Shown here: in pieces, positions 1-9,689 of the stretch
Numbering within the stretch: position 1 is the first letter of the stretch
How the letters are laid out: every line of letters begins with the position of its first letter
Assembly (NCBI GenBank): GCA_963575745.1
Contig: CAUYUJ010014752.1
Location: forward strand, 113,012-177,011
Length of the DNA: 64,000 nt
Origin: Prorocentrum cordatum
Taxonomy: Eukaryota; Sar; Dinophyceae; Prorocentrales; Prorocentraceae
Reading direction: 5' to 3'
The notes under the pieces: generated by a model
The model's input: only the letters and a program-made list of their open reading frames with translations
Database searches by the model: none
Told to the model about the DNA's origin: nothing
Position numbers and translations under genes: made by a program

Positions 1-137
1 CAGAATATTCTGACGCACTATATTTGCACGATCTCGCGTGCACATGCATGCAAAGCATGCAGGCCGAGGGGCAGACCCATTAAAAAACATTTGCGCACAA
101 ACGCGCGCGCGCGAACGGACGGGCGCATGGGGGCGCG

Positions 138-330
138 CGGCACACGCACATGTACACACAAACGCACGCACGAACGCACGCACGCACACACACAAACACA
201 CGCACACACAGCCACGCACCCACACAGCCACGCACCCACACGCACACGCACACACACACGCACGCCCGCCCGCACGCCCGCGCGCACGCACGCGCGCATG
301 CACGCACGCACGGCGAGCAGATCCCCGCTG
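138..330. repeat. CA/CGCA-rich microsatellite
   Basis: Degenerate alternating purine-pyrimidine repeat built from CACA, CGCA and CACGCC steps. Frames on both strands stay open through it and encode only His/Thr/Arg or Cys/Val repeats, so no gene is called. The flanks (1-137 and 331-570) show no recognisable feature. Confidence 0.9.
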
Positions 331-579
331 CACAGGAGAAGGGGAGGACGAGCCCGAATCTCTCCTGGAGCGCGCGCAGACCAGAATGTCGTAGCGGATC
401 CAACGACAGGCGAGCGTTTCGCCACCATGATGGAAGCGCGCCAAACGGGGGCGTCGGGGGATCGCCCCGCGCCGCCGATGCATCGGCGATGCGTTAAAGT
501 GCCCGCAGGCCGCCTCCGCGGGGGGCCCCCGTTGGCCTGCGGCGATGCCCGCTGCCCCCCCCCCGCCCCCCCTTGCTAG

Positions 580-600
580 CAGCAGCCATTTTGGCTTGGG
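580..600 (+). other. DinoSL-like sequence (possible spliced-leader relict)
   Basis: Contains AGCCATTTTGGCT (584-596), an exact 13-base match to the core of the conserved 22-nt dinoflagellate spliced leader; 16 of 21 bases match overall. An ATG follows at 606. Known biology: dinoflagellate mRNAs receive this leader by trans-splicing, and reverse-transcribed mRNAs can carry it into the genome as a relict. The CAAG end of the leader is changed here, so this could be an old, mutated relict or chance. Confidence 0.4.
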
Positions 601-605
601 CCTTG

Positions 606-1001
606 ATGTCAGGTGTCTCGTGGGGGCGCGTTCCAAGCAGACCATGGCGCGCGCCCCTTGGCGACAGAATCCGCAGATCGAGCGGCGCCATGGCCCCTCC
701 CCAGCGCCCCCCCGCGCGAGATGAGGAGATGGCGCAGTTGGGGCGGCGCGGCGCTGAGCTGGCGGACGCGATCCGATTGATGCAGGAAGAGATGGGGCCC
801 TTGGCACTTCGATTGCTTGCCGCCGCGGTCGAGAGCTTGGCGTCGCCAGTGAGAGCGGCGACAGCGCCGGCCTCCTCCGCGCCGATCGGGGGCGCGCTGG
901 CCGCCAGCGTGCGCGGGCAGACCGCCCCCGAGGAGCCCCTGGCGCAGCCGCCCGCTTTCCGAGGCGACGCTGGGCAATGGGCGGCGCGCAAAGGTAAATG
1001 A
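606..1001 (+). CDS. Hypothetical protein, Ala/Arg-rich
   Basis: Open frame of 131 codons from the first ATG after the DinoSL-like sequence to TGA at 999-1001. The middle (around EEMAQLGRRGAELADAIRL) is predicted to be helical and charged; the rest is Ala/Pro/Arg-rich. No domain is recognised. Its stop overlaps the ATG of the next frame (ATGA at 998-1001). It may be an exon or a retroposed fragment. GC is high here and long open frames are common by chance, so the call rests mainly on the upstream SL-like sequence and the helix-like composition. Confidence 0.25.
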   Translation: MSGVSWGRVPSRPWRAPLGDRIRRSSGAMAPPQRPPARDEEMAQLGRRGAELADAIRLMQEEMGPLALRLLAAAVESLASPVRAATAPASSAPIGGALAASVRGQTAPEEPLAQPPAFRGDAGQWAARKGK

Positions 1002-1492
1002 GTCGCGCGACGACCGGCTGCGCGCGCAATGGCGCACATGGTCGTTGCGCGCGGAGGCCGTCGTCACGCGACTCATTGTTCAACTTTACATGCGGCGCGC
1101 ATCGCCCGCGGGCAGCGCCGCTCCCGACCCGGGCGGCCGTCGCCGCGAACGCGGTGGTGGAGGTCTCCGACTCGCCCGAGGCAGGCTCCAACCAGTATGA
1201 CAGCTGGGATGGGGCCGAGGCGGGCGCGCTCGCGGAGTCGGCGCAGACGTGCGAGGGGCTCCAGGCGAAGGAGCAGGAGGAGAAGGATGCCGTGACGAAG
1301 TTGATGCATAGGTTCCTTGATGCGGCGGGGCGCTTGGGGGTCGAGGTCGACGATGTCCTGTCAGATCCGACCTCGAGGCGCTCCGACGGCGGGGGCGGGG
1401 GGCGCAGTGGCGCCTCGATCGGCGGCGGCTCGGCGACTGGTGGCGCCGCGGCTGTGCAGGTTGAAGGGTGTGTAACCCAGCATTCAATTTGA
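998..1492 (+). CDS. Hypothetical protein, acidic helical then Gly-rich
   Basis: A 164-codon frame. The part encoded by about 1140-1370 reads like protein: acidic, with few low-complexity runs, for example EVSDSPEAGSNQYDSWDG, and a likely coiled-coil stretch ending in KLMHRFLDAAGRLG. It then becomes a Gly/Ser run. The first 40 residues are Arg/Cys-rich and may not be coding. A true exon may therefore start near 1120. No family is recognised and no splice evidence was found. Confidence 0.3.
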   Translation: MSRATTGCARNGAHGRCARRPSSRDSLFNFTCGAHRPRAAPLPTRAAVAANAVVEVSDSPEAGSNQYDSWDGAEAGALAESAQTCEGLQAKEQEEKDAVTKLMHRFLDAAGRLGVEVDDVLSDPTSRRSDGGGGGRSGASIGGGSATGGAAAVQVEGCVTQHSI

Positions 1493-2205
1493 TCATTCTC
1501 CTCCTCGGATGACTTTTCATCCGCATGATCCTCCTCGCCCTTTCACCTCGTCGCCCGTCTTCGTCGTCGTCGACGTTGCCGTCGTGCCTTGCTGAGCCTG
1601 CCCTTCTCGTCAATATCGTCGTGCTTCCGACCCGCGTCACCTGCCAGTTCGCATCGATATCTTCTAGCGTTCTCGCCCTCGCCCTCTCGCCTCGTCATCC
1701 CTCGTCGTCGCAGTCGACGTCGCCGTCGGCGTTGGCAGCCGCGCCAATATCGTCAACGATGGCGCCGCTGACGGATCCGAGGTAATAGGGGGGGGGGCGT
1801 ATATAGGGGGGCGCATTTCGCCGCTGGCTACCCCCGGGTGGCCGCGGACAAGGCGGTCGACGCGGAGGTGGCCGACGAGCTCGCGCGCGCGGATGGTCGG
1901 ATCTGGCCCCCATGGAGACGCAATTCCCGTGCGGCTCCGTATTCCTCCTATATTGCATTTAGAAGTTTACACTCGGTGGTGTACATATAACCGGTGGTGT
2001 GCATATAACAATGTATACGCAGCTATGTAGCAGAGCAAGTATTTATGCCCGCCTGCAGTAAGTGCATCCCATCGCGGGTTCCACATGCGGTAGGAGTTGC
2101 GATAGAATTCGCTGCAGGCACATTTCCCTGGGCAGCCCCGCACCCTCCCGAGCCGCCACCCCGTGCGCGCGCGCGCGCCCACGCGCACGTGCGCGCATGC
2201 ACGCG

Positions 2206-2243
<38 letters not shown>

Positions 2244-2390
2244 TATACACATATATACACATGTACGCGTGTATGTATGCATATGTGTGCATGCATGCAT
2301 GTATCTACGTATGTATGTATGTAGGCATGTGAGTGCATGCCTGTATGAACACGCGCTCGGCCACGTCGCATCAGCCCACTCCCCTCGAAT
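1493..2390. other. Intergenic or intronic, no confident gene
   Basis: Holds CGTC-rich low-complexity sequence (1540-1790), a short protein-like stretch (about 1810-1935 on +, reading VDAEVADELARADGRIWPPW) without recognisable identity, and an alternating AT/GT microsatellite at about 2205-2335. No RNA gene is seen. Confidence 0.6.
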
Positions 2391-2600
2391 CGCCAGTTCG
2401 CCCCCGAGCGCCAGGCTGCGCAGCTGGGCGCGCCGCCCAAGAAGAAGAATGAGGAGGCAGCGGTGAGCGCGCTGGACATGTTTGAGAAGGCCATCGAGGA
2501 GCTTCGCCCCGCGCCCGCGGGGAGAGCTCGCGCGCGGGTGGATGAGACAGGCGATTGGGGCTCTCATGGAGGGCCCCATGGCCTCATAACGAAGAAGGAG
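2391..2600 (+). CDS. Exon-like open stretch, hypothetical
   Basis: The frame starting at 2391 has a strongly protein-like composition: a Gln/Ala-rich start, a basic KKK patch, then SALDMFEKAIEELRPAPAG, which is a typical amphipathic helix. Beyond about 2600 the same frame runs into G-rich and CT/AT simple repeats. This is probably one exon of an unknown gene or a fragment; no ATG or splice site can be fixed. Confidence 0.25.
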
Positions 2601-2827
2601 TGGAGAGGATGGGCGAGGGGGATGATCAGGGATGGAGGCGGGAAGGGCGTGGGTCATCTGGCGAGCGCGAAGTGGAAGCGTCTCCGTTGTTGGAGCCAGC
2701 GGGGTGGGTGGGTGGGTGGGGGGGGGGGGGGGCTTCGGTGTAGTTGCCAGGTGTGGGGGGCGAGGCGGGCTCTGGAGGGGGCGCGCGGGGGGGGCGGCGG
2801 CGGGCTGGCGCCATGGATGCAGAGACC

Positions 2828-2887
<60 letters not shown>

Positions 2888-2898
2888 GTATATATGTA
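2828..2898. repeat. CT then TA microsatellite
   Basis: About 20 CT dinucleotides run directly into an alternating TA tract. This compound microsatellite is non-coding; apparent frames encode only Leu-Ser and Tyr-Ile repeats. Confidence 0.95.
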
Positions 2899-3239
2899 TA
2901 CACCTGGATAATCACATCCTCTGAATGGCAAGGATGCATCGTTGCTCATTGGCGTCGCAGTGCACGTTGTCATCATTGGCGTTGCAAGCCGTTTGGCCCA
3001 TCAAGTCTTCCGCGGGTGCATGCTGGCACCGTGCCGCCCGGGGCCAGTCAAGATGGCATCCAGCGACTGGCCATGGTGCGGGCGTTCCATATTCCAAAGG
3101 ACCCATAGCATTGGACGCGATCTAGCTGGCATGAGACAGATCGACCAGTTGGTCAAAGGTTGGCTCACCCTTCGCCCTCGTTCCACCCCCGTCCCCTCAT
3201 CGAGGGGGCGGTGTGGTGTTCGAGCCAAGTGTATATTTA

Positions 3240-3394
3240 ATTGTAAGCGTATGTGCAAGTGCACATGTCCACGAACATGTAATGTTTATGTAAATGGGTA
3301 TGCATGTGCTTCTGTTTATGTATATGTGTATGTATATGTAAATGTATATGCTTATGTGCGTCTATATATAAATGCATAGGCGTGGATGGAGTCC

Positions 3395-3428
<34 letters not shown>

Positions 3429-3450
3429 GGTGGGGGGGGGGGGGGGGGGT
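3240..3450. repeat. GTAT/GT microsatellite with G-run
   Basis: Degenerate ATGTGT/TATGTA sequence, then a GT run from 3397, then an almost pure G tract (about 3427-3450). No gene is seen between 2900 and 3690. Confidence 0.9.
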
Positions 3451-3695
3451 GGAGTGCGGCGCCGCGTAAATCAACATGATGTGTGCAATGTGTTCACATA
3501 TGCATATTTACCTGTATATGCGTACACATAGAATAGCTACTTCTGTCTGCATGTCATATATCAACACGCGCATATGTTCATACATGCAAGCACTGATGGA
3601 GACGTGATGGTCGAAGCTACAGCGTCGGCGCATGTCTAGATTGCAGCCAGGCTGATGCCATTTAGTATAGCGCGAAGCCCTTACACGACGATTCA

Positions 3696-4148
3696 TTGGA
3701 TCATGACTCGATTAAGATTGACAAGGCCATCTTGAACGCCACCCGCAGCGCCATCTCAGTCCCCATCAGTCAGGCTGTGGCCAAGGATATTTTGATCTTT
3801 GCGGAGGTCGTCCGACTCCCACCGTCGCCCCCCTCCTATCTCTCCCTGCCAATGCCCGTCGCGCCCGCTCCGGAGTTATGCAACATCGCATCTCGCGATC
3901 ACATCCCATCGACCCCTCGCCGCCACTATCTCGCATATCAGCCTCCCACAGTAGGCAACCTCACCCTCGCCCACAACCTCCCACCTCGCGAGATGGGCGA
4001 TGGTGTCAGTAGCCTAACCTTCCCAAGCCAGAACATGCACCGACCTTTCCGCGCCGCGGAGGAAGCGCTCCTCACCGTCGCGGGCAACGCGGAGGAGGTT
4101 TGGAAATTAGCTGGTGAATCTGATCACGGGGCAGCAGATGCTGCATAA
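3696..4148 (+). CDS. Hypothetical protein fragment
   Basis: Open frame of about 150 codons with mixed, non-repetitive composition: a helical N-terminal part (around ISVPISQAVAKDILIFAEVV), a Pro-rich middle and a helical, acidic end (EEALLTVAGNAEEVWKLAGE). It has no ATG at its start; 3696 is TTG and the frame is open a little further upstream, so this is more likely an exon than a complete gene. No family is recognised. Confidence 0.3.
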   Translation: MDHDSIKIDKAILNATRSAISVPISQAVAKDILIFAEVVRLPPSPPSYLSLPMPVAPAPELCNIASRDHIPSTPRRHYLAYQPPTVGNLTLAHNLPPREMGDGVSSLTFPSQNMHRPFRAAEEALLTVAGNAEEVWKLAGESDHGAADAA

Positions 4149-4254
4149 TTTCTCAGACATATGCTCCGCCATGTGGCTCAATCGCTTCGCAAGACATGGG
4201 TCAGGTAATCATATTTGCACATCGTCTGGCGAGGTGATCGGCGTCGCGCCTGAG

Positions 4255-4500
4255 TGTGAATTTCCGCGAATTCCACCGGATTCCACCGCGTTGGATTTCG
4301 CGGTGGATTTCGCATGCTCGCCACTGTGCGGAATCTGACGCTAAATAAACGTTTAATCAACGCGAAGTCCACCCCGAAGTCCACCGCGGTGGGATTCTCG
4401 GTGGCATTCGCGATGGAATTCGCGCGATGGCCAATGCGAAATTCACCGCGCCATTCATAGCGAATATCATTGCGGTGGAATTCGCGGTGGAATTCAGCGT
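4255..4500. repeat. Palindromic CCAYCGC/GCGRTGG repeat cluster
   Basis: Many copies of a short unit (GAATTCCACCGC and its complement GCGGTGGAATTC) in both orientations, spaced irregularly, so the region can fold into several alternative hairpins. Related clusters lie at 6531-6584, 8208-8372 and 9025-9045. It can be read as repeated Glu-Phe-His-Arg or Val-Glu-Phe-Ala in different frames, but I see it as non-coding repeat DNA. Confidence 0.75.
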
Positions 4501-5042
4501 TCTGGGCGCAGCGCCGGCCGCCTCTCGCGCCGGGCGCCGTCATAAGTTTGAGCCGGCCGAGGAAATGCTCGTGGGCAGCTGAGTTCAGGGTCGAGTCGCG
4601 GGGCGAGTTTGTCGAGGGCTACGCAGGTGTAGGCGACGACTCGCATTCGCCACTGCCGTCGCAGCAGTGGGGGCCCACGCTCCGTGAGGTCCCGTTTCAT
4701 CCTACTCCTATTTCATATTTGTACTCATCCCTAACTCCTTCTCCCTCCCGATGATCAAGATGGGCAACGGCGACCCGCCGAATAATGAGAGGCGGTCCAC
4801 CCAGGGTTCCGAGGGTTATGTTATTTTCAGTTACGCGCGGCTGGAATTTCGGGTGCGAATGTGCGATGAAGGCCCTCGGGGGCTCGTCTGACATGCGAGG
4901 GGTAAAATAATTTGCCGAATGCGATTGGCCGCGAGGCGGCGATTAGATAGGGGTGGGATGACGAGTTGGGGGCTGACGGGGGGGCGGGGGGGGGGGCGTG
5001 GTTTCGACCTGCGCGCGCAGCCTGGCGCATCGACGAGAGTGA

Positions 5043-5921
5043 TCCGAAGTGCATGGCAAACTGGTGTGTGTGCCTCGCAGGGTGGGCGGAGATGCGCAGC
5101 TCGTAGCAGCGTGGCCAGACGGTTTCCAGTGGAACGTGAAGGGCGCGTTCACAGACGACGAGGATCGGCCGAACAATATGGGGGCGCCTTTGTTTTCGGG
5201 AGGGTTCGAGGGCAAGAAGGCGGGGGTGCATTGGGCGAAGCGCGCAAAGCGGGGATAATGGCTCGAGATCAGAAAAGGTTCCGAGCAGGTGTCGCAGCTG
5301 GCAGGCTCCGACGATAGACGTGCGGCCGAGGCAGCGAAGTTTCTGGTTGAGGCTGCGCGTGAATTCGGCGCGGGCGAGTGGGGCAAGGCAGCAATCGAGG
5401 ATCATGAAACGCAGTTTCTGGAGACGCGCAGTAAGCATGTTCTTCATCGGCCAGCAGCTGCTACGACATGTTTGAAGCGGCAATGCGCAGCCGCAGGCGA
5501 TGGGTTGGAAGGTGATGGTGATGATCAGCCCGCTGATGGAGACGCCGAGGGCGGTGATGGAGACGAACGGCCCGAAAGTGGGGATGAACAGCCCGACGAT
5601 GGAGACGAGCGGCCCACGGCTGGAGACGAACGGCCCGAGGATGGATACGAACCGCCCGACGAACAGCGCGATGCTGGAGACGATGCGCCCGATGAGGCCA
5701 GCGTTGCGCCCGCGATGAAGCGCCCCGCAGCTTGCCGCCCGAAGCCAGCCAGTAAGCATACTGCAAAGCTAGCTGTTACATATGTTCAGGCAGTTGCGAC
5801 ACCAGCAGCAGCCCCGACACCGAAGGCCCAAGCCGGCCCGGCGACCCCGAGTAAGCCCACCGCTGCAAGCCCTGATGCGTCTGGCGATGCGCCAGGTTTC
5901 GGTGGCTTCCTTGACTTCTGA
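5043..5921 (+). pseudogene. Hypothetical acidic-repeat protein frame with one internal stop
   Basis: One frame (codons from 5043 to TGA at 5919-5921) is open apart from a single TAA at 5256-5258. The first part has a mixed, protein-like composition (PDGFQWNVKGAFTDDEDRP). After the TAA comes a helical stretch (RRAAEAAKFLVEAAREFGAG), then a run of GDERPE-like acidic repeats, then an Ala/Pro-rich tail containing MKRPAA and ending in GFGGFLDF. There is no ATG before the TAA except within the frame, and a TGA at 5040-5042 closes it upstream. It could be a pseudogene, an exon pair with an unseen intron, or an assembly error at the stop. No function is assigned. Confidence 0.4.
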
Positions 5922-6102
5922 TTCAGAACTACTATGGAAGCGCAAGCGCTCAGCGTGCATCATCCATCAGCGCCATCATCGTCGCCTGCGGTGGATGTAG
6001 CATGGAAATATCAGTCGGGCTATGTGTTGTCGTATCGTATGGGGTTAGAAGGCACGGGGGACTGACATTATGTAGACATGTGATTACATCATCGATGCCG
6101 CG

Positions 6103-6354
6103 ATGCAGGATCTCGCTTCAGACATCGACGGCGAGTGGAGGCTCAAAGACCCATCGCAATGGGGGCTGCTGGGCCCTGCCATGAGCCAGGCGGCCGCTTC
6201 GGAAAGGGGGGGCGGGAAGGAGGCGACCCCTGGTGAGATGGGGTTTTGGAAAGACGTCGAACGCAACATGTTTGACGTCCCTCAGATGCTCGGCTCAGCC
6301 CCATCGCATCTCGGTGGCAGAGAACTTACACTGCCGATCTCGAGATGGCCATGA
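6103..6354 (+). CDS. Hypothetical small protein or exon
   Basis: ATG-started frame of 83 codons with balanced composition (for example DLASDIDGEWRLKDPSQWG and EMGFWKDVERNMFDVPQMLG), unlike the repeat-driven frames around it. No domain is recognised and there is no upstream regulatory or splice evidence. Confidence 0.25.
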   Translation: MQDLASDIDGEWRLKDPSQWGLLGPAMSQAAASERGGGKEATPGEMGFWKDVERNMFDVPQMLGSAPSHLGGRELTLPISRWP

Positions 6355-6530
6355 CATGCGATGCCATAGCAGGAGTTGCAAACAAAACAAGTAAAAGGCA
6401 GAGTTCAGGAATAAGTGGGCGATGTCGATGTTCAAGTGATTGCGGGGCCCCGCGGTGTCGAGCTTTGTCTAGACAACAAACGAGGCGCGTTTCATCATGC
6501 CCCGCAATGTGTGCGGGGTGGTCGTCGAGA

Positions 6531-6584
6531 TTTCCATCGCGAATTCCATCGCGAATTTCATCGCGGTGGAATTCGCGATGGAAG
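6531..6584. repeat. Palindromic CCATCGC repeat, near-perfect inverted repeat
   Basis: Tandem TTCCATCGCGAA units (arm 6532-6553) are followed by the inverted form (6564-6583), giving a roughly 20-bp near-perfect stem. Same family as the cluster at 4255-4500. Confidence 0.8.
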
Positions 6585-7447
6585 TCTCTCCGCCCCGACC
6601 ACCCCGCGCTCCGCCGGCTCTGTTCGGCCGCGCCTGCCCGATGGGAGACCGGGAGCTTCTCGCAGGCAGAGAAGACGACAGAGTTTCTGGGCGCTGTCTA
6701 CGCCCCCCTGGGCAGGATTGCGCACGGGGAGGGGGGTGGGCGACTTGGGCCGGCCCAGGCAGTGCCACTCGTCGAAGCCAACGCCACATTCTCGTCTGCA
6801 TCCTCCCGCGCCTCGACTTATCGAGGCCTGCTCCTTCCTATGTCGTTATCCCGATCCTCCTACCCAATCCGCGCGCTCCCTCTTGGGTGACGTGCGGCCC
6901 GCTCGCGTATGTCGCTCCAACTTCACGGCGCTGCCGCGTCCTCTGAATCGGTTCGAGCGTATACTGCGTCAGTAGCAGTGCCCCCGCCCTGTTCTCCATA
7001 AGTGTACCGCATCCCCTTCCTCCTCCTCATCCTCCTCGCGCACCTTGCGCGTCCACCCGCCGTTGTCGTCGTGCTCCGAGCGCGATGACAGTGGCGGGTG
7101 GACGGGCCTCATGCCTGTCTAGTCCGTTACTTTGGTGATTTTTTCGGTGCGACCTGAGAGGCGATGCGCTGCGTGGGCAAAGCCACCCAGATGGGACCAC
7201 CATTGGTCATTTTTGACCCTATGACAGAACCGTTGCGCGCGCTCTACTTCACCAGGGGCTTCAGCCGCTCGTTCGCGGAGGCGCGGGAGCTTCGCAAACG
7301 CTGGCCCGATAGCGAGGGGGTTCAGCGCAACGAGCGAAACGGGTCATTCAATCGCATGAAGATTATGGGTAGGAGGAGCAGCGATGACAGAGGAATTCGT
7401 ACTGATTGGATTTAACGCAGCGACCATTGGGCTACTGCTGTAGCCCC

Positions 7448-8043
7448 ATGGTCGCCGCGCGCATCGCCCGATCGGAGATCGAGCCCCGCGCTGCCGAGAT
7501 CGCCGCTGCTGCCGCGGGTGCTGCTCCGATTGGCGCCGGCGCCCATGCCGCAACCGCTGGCCAGGCTGGCTCCGCCAAGGGCAACGTCGAGGTCAGGAAG
7601 CGGAAGGCGGCGTCCATGGATGACAAACCGATGGGCGGAAAGAAGAAGAACAAAAACGGCGATGATGGCCAAGATGATGAGGGCGACAACAAGAAGGTGG
7701 TGGCGGAGATGAAGAATTCGTGGAGAGGTGCAACAGCCTCACCACCCAGGGCCAAACCATCGAGCTCGCCATCAGTACTGAGGCGAAGTGGAAGTGGACC
7801 GGGACTGACGACAGTGCGAAAAACCTGGCAAAGGTGATGCAGGACACCGGCGACACCGTCAGCAAATCTGCCCATTTGATAGGGGCTCTCCGCGCGCCTG
7901 TCCACGTGCTCAAGCGGAGGCTCGATGAGCATGAGTTCGTCGCGGTTGCGAAGCAGGTCCTGGGACTCAAGGGCATGGTGAACACGCTGCAGATGAATGT
8001 TGAGATCGCCATGGGCTGCCGCGAGCCAAAGAACCCCGAGTGA
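7448..8043 (+). pseudogene. Hypothetical protein, Ala-rich/basic N-part and helical C-part, frame-shifted
   Basis: An ATG at 7448 opens an Ala-rich frame followed by a basic, nuclear-localisation-like stretch (GGKKKNKNGDDGQDDEGDNKK) that stays coherent to about 7715. From about 7715 the protein-like sequence continues in another frame (open from 7681 to TGA at 8041-8043): a helical region with ISTEAKWKWTGTDDSAKNLA and a hydrophobic, Leu-rich end. From memory, the W-x-W plus long helix pattern resembles a common class of uncharacterised dinoflagellate proteins; this is not verified. The change of frame without an obvious intron suggests a frameshift or a sequencing error. Confidence 0.4.
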
Positions 8044-8207
8044 TCTGGCTCTGAGATTCGCTGGAGCTTCGAGCAGGGTGGAACTCAGACGGGGGACGGA
8101 TGGTGCTCGTGGTCTTCGCGACGGAAGTCCAGCCAGCTCCCTCGAGCGAGCTGCGCGGGCCCCGTCGCAGAGGTACAACACTTGTTTTTATTGGCCACAG
8201 CGCGCGA

Positions 8208-8372
8208 AAACACATCCCATCGCCTTTTCCATCGCGATGGAAAATGCGATGGCAAATATTTTCCAGCGCGAAGTCCATCGCGCCAAACTCTGTGGAAAAC
8301 AAAAAACATCAAATCTACTGGTGGACAAACAATCCCATCGCATTTTCACGTCCGGTGGAAATTCCGGTGGGC
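8208..8372. repeat. Palindromic CCATCGC repeat cluster
   Basis: Includes a perfect 20-bp palindrome TTTTCCATCGCGATGGAAAA at 8225-8244, flanked by further CCATCGC and GCGATGG copies and a CCGGTGG variant near 8354-8372. A single further pair lies at 9025-9045. The interval 8373-9690 otherwise shows only a short AT microsatellite (about 8960-8990) and no convincing gene. Confidence 0.75.
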
Positions 8373-9689
8373 AATGTGTCTTGGATCTGGGGCGATTCTC
8401 TACCAATCCGCTGGGTTGGGCGTTATTTTGCGGCGCGCGAAGGCGCTTCGCATTCGTGCCGGCTCATCTGGCATCGCGTTTAGAGATCGAGTGCCTTGGG
8501 TTTGCCCTCGCTGGCCTGCCACTGCGCCCGCTCGCCCCTCAGTCGCGCGCGCCCGCCTCGAGGCGCGCTCCCCCAACTCCCCCACTCATCCCCTTCCGCG
8601 CAACCATCCTCGAAAAGTCCACGTAGGGGCCAGGTCGTCGACTAGGGGCGGGCGCGAAACGACGGCCGTCGCGCATTTTGAATGCAGCCTGCATGCTGCT
8701 GCGTTTGATCGACCGATCACGTCCTAAGCACTAGATGCTGTGGATGCCCAGCCTTTGCGAGCGCAGTGTTCGCGGTCATTCGCGGCAGGTGCCTTGCCCA
8801 GCTGTTGCGCCCACGAGCGAGTTTTTTTCGAACAGGAGTTGGCGTTTCAAGTTTGCCCATGATTGGCCATCGGCAGCCCGCGATCATGCGTGCGCTGCGA
8901 GAAGGGGCGCGCTTCGATCTAGCTCTCACCCTATATGTTGATGGATCCGTTCCTCCTCGTGTATATATATATATATATGTGTATGTATTAACGCCAGTCA
9001 TAGGACGGGGAAGTCAATCGCGCGTTCCACTGCGGTGGAAATCGTCATTCATATATCTATGCAGATAAATCCCTCCCACTTCTGCACTCGCAGTATTCGT
9101 CCCGCGCCCCGTCGGTCCTCCTGTTATGTGCACTCTCTCTCTCGCCCCTGCGTCAAGGCCGCGGCGCAGCCGCGATCGTGCATGTGCGCGCGTGCACAGT
9201 GTCAATATACTTTGCATGTAGCTCATTTGCGCGCTCAGATATGCAGGCGCGCCTCCTCCTAGCGATCGCAGCCGCGCGCCAGCGGGCCCGCGCGCGCGGC
9301 AGCGTGCCGCTCAGGAGCAGCGGTATGTTGGATCAGATGCGATGAAATACCTTCTTCGCCTTTGCGCGTCCTGCCGTCCAACGGCGAAGGATTTCTGCAG
9401 TTGGTGCTGGTGCGCTGAGAAAGCTCAAGTCGCGGGAGGGAGCTTCGCCCTTTGCGCTAGGCATCCGTCCAGTCAAACTGGCAAATATCAGCATCATTCA
9501 GATTCTGTGCTATCTGAACCTGTCCACGTGCATGCTGTGCCAACGCCAGTTAATTTAAACCGGCGGCCAGAACGAACCATCAGGGATGTCCTTATCCGAT
9601 GACCGTGCGAATCGTTGGAAGCTGAGATCGTTCCGGACCGAACCACCAAGCAGCCGTTGTAGTCTATTGAGGCTGTTTCCCCAAGCGTG

